A DNA stretch of 64,000 nucleotides, taken from positions 186,001 through 250,000 of the forward strand of contig NZ_JBFDTP010000001.1 in NCBI RefSeq assembly GCF_040719375.1. The letters run 5' to 3'. Both the position numbers and the translations under genes were made by a program. Shown here one piece after another: positions 18,403 to 26,800 of this stretch. The DNA comes from Clostridium sp. AN503 (lineage in GTDB: Bacteria; Bacillota; Clostridia; Lachnospirales; Lachnospiraceae). Position 1 is the stretch's first letter. Each line of letters starts with the position of its first letter. The notes below the pieces were generated by a model. That model was not told where the DNA came from. It did not search any database and worked only from the letters and a program-made list of their open reading frames with translations.

Positions 18403-18448
18403 AAGATGCGGCAAAACCAGCGAAAGCCAGTTTTGCCGCATCTTTTAC
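18403..18448 (+). terminator. Intrinsic terminator between convergent EAL and nrdD genes
   Basis: A perfect 15-base inverted repeat (18403-18417 with 18430-18444) has a 12-base loop and TCTTTT on the plus strand. It lies between converging genes and probably serves the plus strand mainly. Confidence 0.85.
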
Positions 18449-18476
18449 ATTGCTGCTTTTGATTGTATATTTCCGA

Positions 18477-20660
18477 TCACAGATGGAGCACCCGGTCCCG
18501 GATCTCCTGGGTCCTTCCCTGGTTCCAAAACTGGGTTCCAATATAACCGCAGGTCCTGCGGGCTACAGACATCCGGTCCTGATCGCGGTTGCCGCAGTTG
18601 GGACACTCCCACACCAGCTTGCCGGATTCGTCTTCTACGATCCTGATCTCACCGTCATAGCCACAGCACTCACAGAAATCACTCTTGGTATTCAGCTCCG
18701 CATACATGATATTATTGTAAATAAACTGCATCACTGACAGTACCGCCGGAATATTGTTCTGCATATTCGGTACTTCCACATAGCTGATGGCTCCGCCCGG
18801 GGAGAGCTTCTGGAATTCAGACTCAAATTTCAGCTTCTCAAATGCATCGATCTCCTCCGATACATGCACATGGTAGCTGTTGGTGATATAGTTCTTGTCT
18901 GTCACACCCTCGATGATGCCAAAACGCTTCTGAAGGCATTTAGCGAACTTATATGTGGTGGATTCCATCGGCGTACCGTACACAGAATAGCTGATATTCT
19001 CGGCAGCCTTCCACTCAGCACACTTATCGTTAAGCCGCTGCATCACCTTTAACGCAAACTCTTTTCCTTCCGGATCGGTGTGGGATTTCCCGGTCATCCG
19101 CATGCACATCTCATGAAGGCCGGCATAGCCCAGAGAGATCGTTGAATAACCGTTAAACAAAAGCTTATCGATGGTCTCTCCTTTTTTCAGTCTCGCCAGC
19201 GCCCCATTCTGCCAGAGGATCGGCGCCACATCCGATATCGTACCCAACAGACGCTCGTGCCTGCAGCGGAGTCCCCGGTGGCACAGCTCCAGACGCTCAT
19301 CCAGAATATCCCAGAACCGTTCCATATTCCCGTCGGAGGAACAGGCCACATCCACCAGGTTGATGGTCACCACTCCCTGGTTGAACCGGCCGTAAAACTT
19401 GTGGCTTCCGTCCGGATTCCGCTGGGAATCCTCCACAGTCAGGAAGGAACGGCAGCCCATGCAGGTATATACATTTCCGCGCTTCAGTTCCTTCATGATC
19501 TTTGCAGAAATATAATCGGGCACCATGCGCTTTGCCGTACATTTTGCCGCCAGCTCTGTCAGATACCAGTACGGGGCGTCCTCGGTGATATTGTCCTCAT
19601 CCAGCACATAGATCAGCTTGGGAAATGCAGGAGTGATCCATACGCCCTTCTCATTCTTCACTCCCTGCATCCTCTGGAGCATCACTTCCTCGATGATCAG
19701 GGCCAGATCCTCCCTGGTACGTCCCTTGGGGACTTCATCCAGATACATAAACACCGTAACGAACGGCGCCTGGCCATTACAGGTCATCAGAGTGATGAGC
19801 TGGTACTGTATGGTCTGGATGCCGCTCCTGATCTCCTCTTTCAGGCGGCGCTCCACCACCTTGCTGACAATCGCCTCATCCAGGCTCTCACCACACTCCT
19901 CACGCTCTGCGATCACGCTCTTACGGATCTTCTGCCTGCTGATATCCACAAACGGCGCCAAATGGGAAAGAGTAAAGGACTGACCGCCATATTGGTTGCT
20001 GGCTACCTGCGCAACAATCTGAGTGGTCACATTGCAGGCGGTAAAAAAGCTGTGCGGCTTCTCGATCATGGTCTCGCTGATGACCGTACCGTTCTGCAGC
20101 ATGTCCTCCAGGTTGATCAGGTCGCAGTTGTGCTCCTTCTGCGCATAATAGTCCGTATCATGGAAATGGATGATCCCCGCCTCGTGGGCCTGGACGATCT
20201 CCTCCGGCAGCAGCACACGCCGGCTTAAGTCCTTGCTGACCTCACCTGCCATATAGTCACGCTGAGTGGAATTGATCACCGGGTTCTTGTTGGAATTCTC
20301 CTGCTTTACCTCTTCATTGATATGCTCCAGCAGAGAAAGGATGCCGTTATCCGTAGTGTTGGATTTACGGGTCAATTCCCTTTTATAGCGGTAACGCACA
20401 TACTTCTGTGCCACCTCATAACCGCGCATCTCCATGATACCCGTCTCTACCATATCCTGGATATCTTCCACGTTGACTGCATGCGTCGCTTCGTCTACCA
20501 TTTTTGCGATCGTCTCTGCCACTGCATTTATCTGATCCTCATTCATCTGGTGAATCCGCTCCACGCTCAGATTCGCCTTCCTGATTGCGTTTACGATTTT
20601 GGATACATCAAAGGATACTTCTTTCCCATTTCTTTTGATAACATTTGTTTTTACTTCCAT
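18477..20660 (-). CDS. nrdD: Anaerobic ribonucleoside-triphosphate reductase
   Basis: A 727-residue class III reductase. The N-terminal ATP-cone (KRNGKEVSFDVSKIVNAIRKAN) provides allosteric control. The C-terminal part holds the zinc site CECCGYDG...CPNCGNRD and the glycyl-radical motif RRTCGYIG with the radical glycine in it. It makes deoxynucleotides without oxygen, which fits an anaerobe. A GGGAG site precedes the ATG. The activase gene nrdG usually follows nrdD but is absent here: only the terminator and the convergent EAL gene lie downstream. Two NrdR-like boxes lie in the promoter region. Confidence 0.97.
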   Translation of the reverse strand: MEVKTNVIKRNGKEVSFDVSKIVNAIRKANLSVERIHQMNEDQINAVAETIAKMVDEATHAVNVEDIQDMVETGIMEMRGYEVAQKYVRYRYKRELTRKSNTTDNGILSLLEHINEEVKQENSNKNPVINSTQRDYMAGEVSKDLSRRVLLPEEIVQAHEAGIIHFHDTDYYAQKEHNCDLINLEDMLQNGTVISETMIEKPHSFFTACNVTTQIVAQVASNQYGGQSFTLSHLAPFVDISRQKIRKSVIAEREECGESLDEAIVSKVVERRLKEEIRSGIQTIQYQLITLMTCNGQAPFVTVFMYLDEVPKGRTREDLALIIEEVMLQRMQGVKNEKGVWITPAFPKLIYVLDEDNITEDAPYWYLTELAAKCTAKRMVPDYISAKIMKELKRGNVYTCMGCRSFLTVEDSQRNPDGSHKFYGRFNQGVVTINLVDVACSSDGNMERFWDILDERLELCHRGLRCRHERLLGTISDVAPILWQNGALARLKKGETIDKLLFNGYSTISLGYAGLHEMCMRMTGKSHTDPEGKEFALKVMQRLNDKCAEWKAAENISYSVYGTPMESTTYKFAKCLQKRFGIIEGVTDKNYITNSYHVHVSEEIDAFEKLKFESEFQKLSPGGAISYVEVPNMQNNIPAVLSVMQFIYNNIMYAELNTKSDFCECCGYDGEIRIVEDESGKLVWECPNCGNRDQDRMSVARRTCGYIGTQFWNQGRTQEIRDRVLHL

Positions 20661-20683
20661 TTTGTTTCCACTCCCTTTAGCGT

Positions 20684-20731
20684 ATACTATATGTTGTCTA
20701 TGTAAGCACTAAAATAATCTATATCTAGTGT
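20684..20731 (-). promoter_or_regulatory. Tandem NrdR-type boxes upstream of nrdD
   Basis: Two 16-base sequences, 20684-20699 (ATACTATATGTTGTCT) and 20716-20731 (AATCTATATCTAGTGT), each match the NrdR consensus acaCwAtATaTwGtgt at about 13 of 16 places. Their starts are 32 bases apart, three helical turns, the usual arrangement of NrdR box pairs. They lie 24-71 bases before the nrdD ATG. Confidence 0.75.
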
Positions 20732-20791
20732 CCTGTAATATCATACTACAAAACATAGAAGAAGGGAAGGGGTAATTTCAATAATATTTTC

Positions 20792-20820
20792 TTGAATATT
20801 CAAATCATATAAGGTATGAT
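20792..20820 (+). promoter_or_regulatory. Promoter of the D,D-carboxypeptidase gene
   Basis: TTGAAT at 20792-20797 and TATGAT at 20815-20820 with a 17-base spacer, about 45 bases before the TTG start. Confidence 0.75.
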
Positions 20821-20862
20821 AAAACATGTGTGAATTTTGTCTGAGATTGGGAGGTTTTAATA

Positions 20863-22320
20863 TTGAAGCAAAAGATAAAACAGATATTGTGCATCCTGCT
20901 GGCCTGCCAGCTTTTTATAATCACTGCCTGGGCAAAACCCACCTGGCCTGCGGATACGGGGATCCAGGCCGAGGCAGGTATAGTCATGGATGCGGAATCA
21001 GGCGCAGTCCTGTTCGGCCAGGGTATCCATGAGACTTATCCGCCCGCAAGCATCACCAAGATCCTCACCGCTCTGATCGTGCTGGAGCACAGCAGTTTAG
21101 ATGAGACTGTCACCTTCTCCGAAACTGCCATGATGAGCGTGGAATCCGACAGTGGAAACAAGTTAAGCCTTGTTGCCGGAGACCAGATGTCGGTGGAGGA
21201 CTGCCTCTATTCCCTGCTCCTCATCTCCGTGAACCAGGCTGCCAATGCCCTTGCCGAACATGTGGCGGGAAGCATCCCTGAATTTGTGGATATGATGAAC
21301 GCGAAGCTGGAGGAGTTAGGCTGCGTGGAAAGTCATTTTGACAATCCTTCCGGGCTGAACGGCGATACCCAGTATGTGTCCGCCTATGACATGGCGCTGA
21401 TCGCCCAGGCCGCTTACAAAAATGAGACGCTTTTAAAGATCAATTCCACCCTTACCCATACGATCGCACCTACCACCAACAACCCGGACGGGGTTTCCTT
21501 CCGGACGGAGCACCGTCTCCTCTATACGGACGATCCCTCCAGCCCCTTCTATTTCCCGGCGGCTGTGGCAGGAAAGACCGGATATCTGTTAAAAGCGGGA
21601 AATACACTGGTGACTTATGCGGAAAGCGATGGCCGGAAGATCATTTCCGTCATCCTGAAAGGACAGCAGGGTCAGACCCGCCAGTATTTCCTGGATGGAA
21701 AGGAGCTGCTTGACTTCGGCTTCCGCAGTTTCCAGAACCTGAATATTGCCGACAACGAATCCCGCTATGTGACTGGTGATGAGACACTCAGCCTGGATAC
21801 CGGACAGTTCAAGGCCTCCGATCTTGTGATCGAGCCCGGCAGGGTGCTTACCCTGCCGAAGAACGCTTCCTTCGCAGATGCCGACTTATCCCTGGAGGAG
21901 CTTCCTGCACATCATCCGGACAACGCAGTGGCGCTCCTTAAGTACACTTACGATGAACGGACCATCGGAACAGCATATCTGCTGGCAAAGGATGGAGTTC
22001 AGGTGAACGGCACTCTGGCAGATGTCCCTCCAGAGGATCCTTCGGACACGGCAAATCCAGACTCAACGCCCAGTTCATCAGATGATGCGCTGAAACATAC
22101 AGGGAGCCGGTCCCTCGCCCCAGTGCTTATAGCGCTGCTGGTGATCCTCCTGGTCGGCCTTGCAGCCGGCGGTGTTGCCTGGATCAGTTACAGCCGGAAG
22201 AAAGAGGCGGAAGCCCTTGCACGCCGCAGGGAACGCCGTCGTCAGAGACTGCAGCAGTCCGGGGATTCGGAGGAGTTTGAACGATTGCTTGAAGAAATGA
22301 AGAAAAAGCGCGGACAGTAA
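20863..22320 (+). CDS. D-alanyl-D-alanine carboxypeptidase (S11 family)
   Basis: A 485-residue exported penicillin-binding protein. It has an N-terminal signal peptide (hydrophobic to about residue 24), then the three active-site motifs: SITK in PPASITKILTAL, SVN in LISVNQAANAL, and KTG in AGKTGYLLKAG. A C-terminal beta domain, a membrane segment (APVLIALLVILLVGLAAGGV) and a basic tail follow. It trims the terminal D-Ala of peptidoglycan peptides. Translation starts at TTG (20863): GGGAGG sits 8 bases upstream and no ATG is suitably placed. It is a single gene flanked by a promoter and two stem-loops. DacF- or DacA-like roles cannot be separated from sequence. Confidence 0.93.
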   Translation: MKQKIKQILCILLACQLFIITAWAKPTWPADTGIQAEAGIVMDAESGAVLFGQGIHETYPPASITKILTALIVLEHSSLDETVTFSETAMMSVESDSGNKLSLVAGDQMSVEDCLYSLLLISVNQAANALAEHVAGSIPEFVDMMNAKLEELGCVESHFDNPSGLNGDTQYVSAYDMALIAQAAYKNETLLKINSTLTHTIAPTTNNPDGVSFRTEHRLLYTDDPSSPFYFPAAVAGKTGYLLKAGNTLVTYAESDGRKIISVILKGQQGQTRQYFLDGKELLDFGFRSFQNLNIADNESRYVTGDETLSLDTGQFKASDLVIEPGRVLTLPKNASFADADLSLEELPAHHPDNAVALLKYTYDERTIGTAYLLAKDGVQVNGTLADVPPEDPSDTANPDSTPSSSDDALKHTGSRSLAPVLIALLVILLVGLAAGGVAWISYSRKKEAEALARRRERRRQRLQQSGDSEEFERLLEEMKKKRGQ

Positions 22321-22336
22321 CACGGAAAGCATCAAT

Positions 22337-22404
22337 GCGCGCCGCCTGGCGGCGCGCTTCCTGCAAAAAGGAGACAGGTGATCGGATCACCTGCCTCCTT
22401 TTTT
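22337..22404 (+). terminator. Tandem hairpins ending the carboxypeptidase transcript
   Basis: A GC-rich hairpin (22337-22345 with 22349-22357) is followed by a long hairpin whose arms AAAAAGGAG.CAGGTGAT and complement span 22365-22404 and end in a T run. The A and T flanks make it usable from both strands, so it may also end the importer operon. Confidence 0.82.
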
Positions 22405-22462
22405 GTATGCTCAGTTTTATAAACCATTCTTGTTACATGGCTACATGACATAAAATCGTTTC

Positions 22463-22939
22463 TTAAATATCTCCCAGCCCGGTAAACTCATCGGTTGAAA
22501 GCTCATCGCCCGACTCTGTTTCCTCCTCTGTGGGATCCGGTGCAGGTACGAATTCAGACAGATACGCCTCTTCCGGCAGACCCGCCATATATCCCGGCAG
22601 ATTGATAGCGACACCGTCCATATTGTAGGGCAGTGCAAAGGTCACATTGTAGGATGCTTCACTGCCGCCCTTCTCCTGGGTGATGGTAAGCATAATGTCC
22701 ATCTTCTGACCAATGTTGGTCGCCATGCCGCGCTCATCATCGCGAAGCCTTGCAACCCGCTCCCCATCCACATATACATCGATCCGGTAGGGAGTCTCGT
22801 AGGTCTGTCCATTGTATTCGATCGCCTTATTGTCAAAATAAACTGTATGCCCGCGGCCAATCACCATCATAACGCCTGCAATCAGGAGCAGCAGCAGGAT
22901 GGTTCCCGCCCGGAACAGAAAAGTACGTTTGTTTTTCAA
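22463..22939 (-). CDS. Membrane-anchored protein of unknown function, last gene of the DUF3798 importer operon
   Basis: A 158-residue protein with one N-terminal membrane segment (TILLLLLIAGVMMVIG), a beta-rich extracytoplasmic part (HTVYFDNKAIEYNGQTYETPYRIDVYVDGERV) and an acidic C-terminal tail (PDPTEEETESGDELSTDEF). I recall similar small proteins beside such permeases as a domain of unknown function, but I cannot name the family with certainty. The start overlaps the preceding permease gene by 4 bases, so translation is probably coupled. It is likely an accessory of the importer; no catalytic motif is seen. Confidence 0.72.
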   Translation of the reverse strand: MKNKRTFLFRAGTILLLLLIAGVMMVIGRGHTVYFDNKAIEYNGQTYETPYRIDVYVDGERVARLRDDERGMATNIGQKMDIMLTITQEKGGSEASYNVTFALPYNMDGVAINLPGYMAGLPEEAYLSEFVPAPDPTEEETESGDELSTDEFTGLGDI

Positions 22940-24060
22940 TTTTCTGCCTCCTCACTCTGCGCAGTCCTTAAGTCCTCTCCGGCCTTGCCCTTTGCCCGCC
23001 GTTTCTTCGTCTCATACATGACGAGGGCAAGGGTGATAACGCCGTAAGAGATGAACACGCGGAAATACTCACCGATCATGGAATCTCCTGTGATCTTCGC
23101 TCCCGCGGACGGCGCCACGATGAACATCAGATGGAACAGGACAGCTCCCACAAACACATTGCCGATGGAGGCCTTGTCAACCGACGCACCGCCTACCAGC
23201 AGAGCAGCGATACAGAACATACCGATCTGCTTATGGGAAGCGTAGGTGGAGATATTACCCATATTCTGGAGATAGAGCACCATACCGATCCCGGCACAGA
23301 CCGTTGACATAACGATCGCAATGATCCTGGTCCGCTCTACCTTGATACCGGCATCGCCTGCCACATCCATATCCTGGCCTACTGCTCGCATATCCTGGCC
23401 CAGCTTGGTCTTGCGGAACCATACGATAAACAGGCACAAGAGAGCGATCACGATCAGCGTCAGCACCGGTATCTTAACGCCGCCGATACGGACAGCCATC
23501 AGATTATCCAGAGACTGTCTCATATTTAAGAGGCTTACCGTGTTACGAATGCCGTATCCACGGGGAAGCTTGATATTGGAGTGCTTGATCGGGATCACCG
23601 GCCCCATCATATACAGCACAACCATCTGATAAACACCGTCCATGAAAAAGGCGATGATATAACTGGTGATCATCTCCCGGCCTTTTGCCATGTTCAGCAT
23701 CTTTCCGCAGAATACACCCAGCAGGATGGAGATCGGGATCGAGATGATCATCGCAAGGATCATTCCCGGTATACCCCAGATCTGCCAGTCAGCTACGAAG
23801 ATCAGACCGATCTGTCCTGCCATGGCCCCCAGCGTCATACCAAAGTTCAGGCCCATGCCGGCCATGATCGGGATCAACAGGCTTAAGATCAGGAAGGCAT
23901 TTCTTCCCAGTCTGGTCATGATCTCGTTGAGCAGATATGCCGGCGAAAAACCGGATAACGGAATACATACCACGCAGATAATAATAAACATCAACGGCAC
24001 AGAGTTGTTCCTGATCAATCCAAGGGGACTGCCGCCATTCTTTTTCTTTTTTGTACTCAT
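22936..24060 (-). CDS. ABC importer permease (RbsC/BPD_transp_2 type), second subunit
   Basis: A 374-residue integral membrane protein with eight to ten hydrophobic segments. It carries the family sequence GLNFGMTLGAMAGQIGLIFVADW and the coupling-region stretch GQDMDVAGDAGIKVERTRIIAIVMSTVCAGIGM followed by IGNVFVGAVLFHLMF. It pairs with the neighbouring permease as a heterodimer. A Lys-rich N-terminus (STKKKKNGG) is cytoplasmic. Its start overlaps the upstream permease by 4 bases (ATGA), as does its end with the next gene. Confidence 0.9.
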   Translation of the reverse strand: MSTKKKKNGGSPLGLIRNNSVPLMFIIICVVCIPLSGFSPAYLLNEIMTRLGRNAFLILSLLIPIMAGMGLNFGMTLGAMAGQIGLIFVADWQIWGIPGMILAMIISIPISILLGVFCGKMLNMAKGREMITSYIIAFFMDGVYQMVVLYMMGPVIPIKHSNIKLPRGYGIRNTVSLLNMRQSLDNLMAVRIGGVKIPVLTLIVIALLCLFIVWFRKTKLGQDMRAVGQDMDVAGDAGIKVERTRIIAIVMSTVCAGIGMVLYLQNMGNISTYASHKQIGMFCIAALLVGGASVDKASIGNVFVGAVLFHLMFIVAPSAGAKITGDSMIGEYFRVFISYGVITLALVMYETKKRRAKGKAGEDLRTAQSEEAEN

Positions 24061-25115
24061 TTTGCTCCCTCCGTCTTCCTGGTCAAAGCATAGAGGATCA
24101 TACCATTCGATACGATGATACGGATAACCTCGCTCATGTCCATATGAATCATGGAATTCATTACCGTCGGAGTCATGGTCACCATGCCCTGGAACAGGAA
24201 GGTACCGATGATCACGTTGGTAATGGACGCCTTATTGACGGAAGCGCCGCCGATCAGGATCGCTGACACCGCCGGAAGCGCCATATAAAACGGCGCCATG
24301 TAAAGCTGGATAAAGCCAAAGCCCTGTTCATAGATCAGGATACCGACTGCGGCAAGCCAGGTGGACATCACAACGGAAATGATCCTGGTCCGGTCGATAT
24401 TGATGCCGGATGCCCGGGCAAAGTCCGGATTGGACCCTACTGCCGTCATAGCCGTTCCAGTCTTTGTGTGCAGGAATGCCCACATCAAAAAGGCAAGGAA
24501 GGCAAAGAACAAAAGGCTTCCCACCGGAATCGAAAGATTCCCGATATTGATCTGTAAAAAGCTCGCCAGCGCCTTGTCATAAAAGCCTTCCAGTGAGATC
24601 GTGGTACGAAGTCCCTTGCCTGCCAGGCCCCAGACCATGGTAGGACTGTTGTACGGCAGCAGAAGCCACATCATACACATAAAGGAAACCGACGAGAATC
24701 CCACATAAGTAGCGATCATCATCTCTCCGCCCTTGATCTTGTTGAGCAGCCAGCCGTAACCGCCTCCGAAAAAGATGGCAAACGGTGTGGAGATCAGAAT
24801 CGCCATAAAAAAGCTCATCGGACCGCTGAAACCAAACTGGATGGATAAGGTCGCACCCAGAAGGCCTGAGATAATACCGAGCGGAAGTCCGAAATTCAGT
24901 CCGCAGCCGGAGTGTACCATCGGTACCATAGCCAGTACCAGAACCGCATTCCAGCTGAAACGGTTAATAACATTGCTGATCTGTGTAGGGAGATCCGCCC
25001 CGACGATCGGCGCCAGGATAAACATTGCCAGAAGGAAACCGGCGATGATCAGTCTCGGCAGGCCAAAGTCAGCAATGAATTCCTTAATTTTCACTTTGTA
25101 ATCTATTTTTCCCAT
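24057..25115 (-). CDS. ABC importer permease (RbsC/BPD_transp_2 type), first subunit
   Basis: A 352-residue permease related to the next gene product: GCGLNFGLPLGIISGLLGATLSIQFG and AVGSNPDFARASGINIDRTRIISVVMSTWLAAVGILIY are equivalent regions. About nine hydrophobic segments are visible. With the ATPase and DUF3798 lipoprotein upstream it forms a full importer. Twelve bases separate it from the ATPase gene. The substrate is unknown; the permease family handles sugars, nucleosides and autoinducer-like molecules. Confidence 0.9.
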   Translation of the reverse strand: MGKIDYKVKIKEFIADFGLPRLIIAGFLLAMFILAPIVGADLPTQISNVINRFSWNAVLVLAMVPMVHSGCGLNFGLPLGIISGLLGATLSIQFGFSGPMSFFMAILISTPFAIFFGGGYGWLLNKIKGGEMMIATYVGFSSVSFMCMMWLLLPYNSPTMVWGLAGKGLRTTISLEGFYDKALASFLQINIGNLSIPVGSLLFFAFLAFLMWAFLHTKTGTAMTAVGSNPDFARASGINIDRTRIISVVMSTWLAAVGILIYEQGFGFIQLYMAPFYMALPAVSAILIGGASVNKASITNVIIGTFLFQGMVTMTPTVMNSMIHMDMSEVIRIIVSNGMILYALTRKTEGAK

Positions 25116-25127
25116 GCTGTCTCCCCC

Positions 25128-26717
25128 CTATTTAACCTGGCTGACCATCAGCAGGCCGAACTCTTCCGAAGATTCGGTAGCCGGCAGGATCCCGGCAATC
25201 TTACCTCCGGAAACGATCGCGATGCGGTCACAGGTAGTCCGCAGTTCTTCCAGTTCCGACGAAATCATAACAACCGTAACGCCAGATTCTCTGTTGAACT
25301 TCTTAAGGGAGTCCAAAACCAGTGATTTGGCCCCGACGTCGATTCCCCGCGTCGGCTCGGAAACAAACAAAAACTTCGGTTCAAGAGCAAAGGCCTTCGC
25401 CAGACAGATCTTCTGCTGGTTACCGCCGGACAGTTCCCTGGCTTTCTGCTGGGAGCTGGTACATTTTATCATAAGCTCGTCAATGTATTTTTGGGTGATC
25501 TCGCGGATCGCCTTCTCGTCTCTCCAGGAAACAAGGCCGCCCAGATACTGCTTTAAGAACTTACCCTGGATCTGCATGGCGGTAAACGCAACATTCCACT
25601 CCAGAGTCTCGTCAAGCAGCAGGCCTACGCCTCTCCGGTCCTCGGAAACGAAAGCCAGTGATGCATCCAGGCACTTCCTCGGATTGTTGAGAGGGATCTC
25701 TTTTCCATCAAATTCCACAACGCCGCCGGCGCTGTACAGTCCCATAACACCGTTGGGGATACCAAGCTTCCCCTGTCCGGCCAGGCCGCCGATCCCAAGG
25801 ATCTCGCCCTCTTTGATATCCAGATTGACATTGCGTACCGTCTCACCAGGCATGTCTACCCAGAGATTCTTGATGGACATGATGGTCCTGGCTTCCGGGT
25901 CGATCTTCACATCTGCTCTTTCGGCAGACTGGATGCTCCGTCCTACCATCCATCTTGTGATATCCGGCACATCCGTCTCCTTTGCAGGAACGTCCTTTAC
26001 CACATATCCATCACGCATGATGACAACCTTGTCACAGACAGTCAGTATCTCATGCAGACGATGAGTGATGAAAATCACGGCAATGCCTTTGGCTGCCATG
26101 CCGCGGATGGAATCCAGCAGAGCCTCTGCTTCTTTCTCTGTCAGAACTGCCGTGGGCTCATCAAGAATCAGCAGTTTCAGCTGATCCTTGCTCAGCTCGC
26201 GCGCAATCTCAGTAAACTGCTTATGCCCGACCGGCATATCACTGATGACCATATCCGCGTCAATCTTAACGCCCATCTTGTCTATGGCCTTCTCAGACCG
26301 CTCAGCCATTGCTTTATAATCCAGTGTATTTAACCTGTCCCCGAAGATCTCAGAGATTACATTCTTTTTCATCGGCTCCCGGTTGAGCAGGATATTTTCC
26401 GTAGCGGTAAACCCCGGGATCAGGGAAAACTCCTGATGCACCATGCCGATTCCCGCTTCCAGCGCATCGAACGGTGTCTGGAAATTGACTTTTTCCCCAT
26501 TGATCAGTACATCTCCGCCATAACCGCCGGTTTCCCTGATCACGTCCATACCGAAAAGGAGCTTCATAAGAGTACTCTTGCCTGCGCCGTTCTCTCCGAC
26601 CAGACCCAGTACTTCACCGGCTTCCAGTGTGAAATTGATGTCCGTCAGGACCTGGTTGCCGAAGAAATCTTTTTTGATATTCCGCATCTCCAACAAAGGA
26701 GTGTTATTATTCGTCAT
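25128..26717 (-). CDS. ABC importer ATPase with two nucleotide-binding domains (RbsA/MglA type)
   Basis: A 529-residue tandem ATPase. Domain 1 has GENGAGKST and Walker B LLILDEPTAVLT with the His switch ITHR. Domain 2 has a degenerate first loop (GLAGQGKLG), signature LSGGNQQKICLAKAFA and FVSEPTRGIDVG. One complete and one degenerate site is normal for RbsA/MglA-like proteins. It powers the two permeases encoded next. It follows the binding protein after an 83-base gap that contains a stem-loop, which often lowers expression of downstream genes relative to the binding protein. Confidence 0.93.
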   Translation of the reverse strand: MTNNNTPLLEMRNIKKDFFGNQVLTDINFTLEAGEVLGLVGENGAGKSTLMKLLFGMDVIRETGGYGGDVLINGEKVNFQTPFDALEAGIGMVHQEFSLIPGFTATENILLNREPMKKNVISEIFGDRLNTLDYKAMAERSEKAIDKMGVKIDADMVISDMPVGHKQFTEIARELSKDQLKLLILDEPTAVLTEKEAEALLDSIRGMAAKGIAVIFITHRLHEILTVCDKVVIMRDGYVVKDVPAKETDVPDITRWMVGRSIQSAERADVKIDPEARTIMSIKNLWVDMPGETVRNVNLDIKEGEILGIGGLAGQGKLGIPNGVMGLYSAGGVVEFDGKEIPLNNPRKCLDASLAFVSEDRRGVGLLLDETLEWNVAFTAMQIQGKFLKQYLGGLVSWRDEKAIREITQKYIDELMIKCTSSQQKARELSGGNQQKICLAKAFALEPKFLFVSEPTRGIDVGAKSLVLDSLKKFNRESGVTVVMISSELEELRTTCDRIAIVSGGKIAGILPATESSEEFGLLMVSQVK

Positions 26718-26741
26718 CGTTATGCCCCACGTAAAACAATA

Positions 26742-26762
26742 GGAGGAGAGTGCTCTCCCCCC
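26742..26762 (-). other. Stem-loop between binding-protein and ATPase genes
   Basis: GGAGGAGAG and CTCTCCCCC nearly complement each other around a 2-base loop. No strong T run follows, so it looks more like an mRNA-stabilising or partial attenuating hairpin than a full terminator. Confidence 0.5.
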
Positions 26763-26800
26763 ATTGTCCTCTAAAATTATGATTTAGTATAAGCGTCTTT

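Noticed and set aside
19257..20228. 323-codon plus-strand frame
   Set aside because: Antisense to conserved nrdD sequence, no ribosome site or domain.
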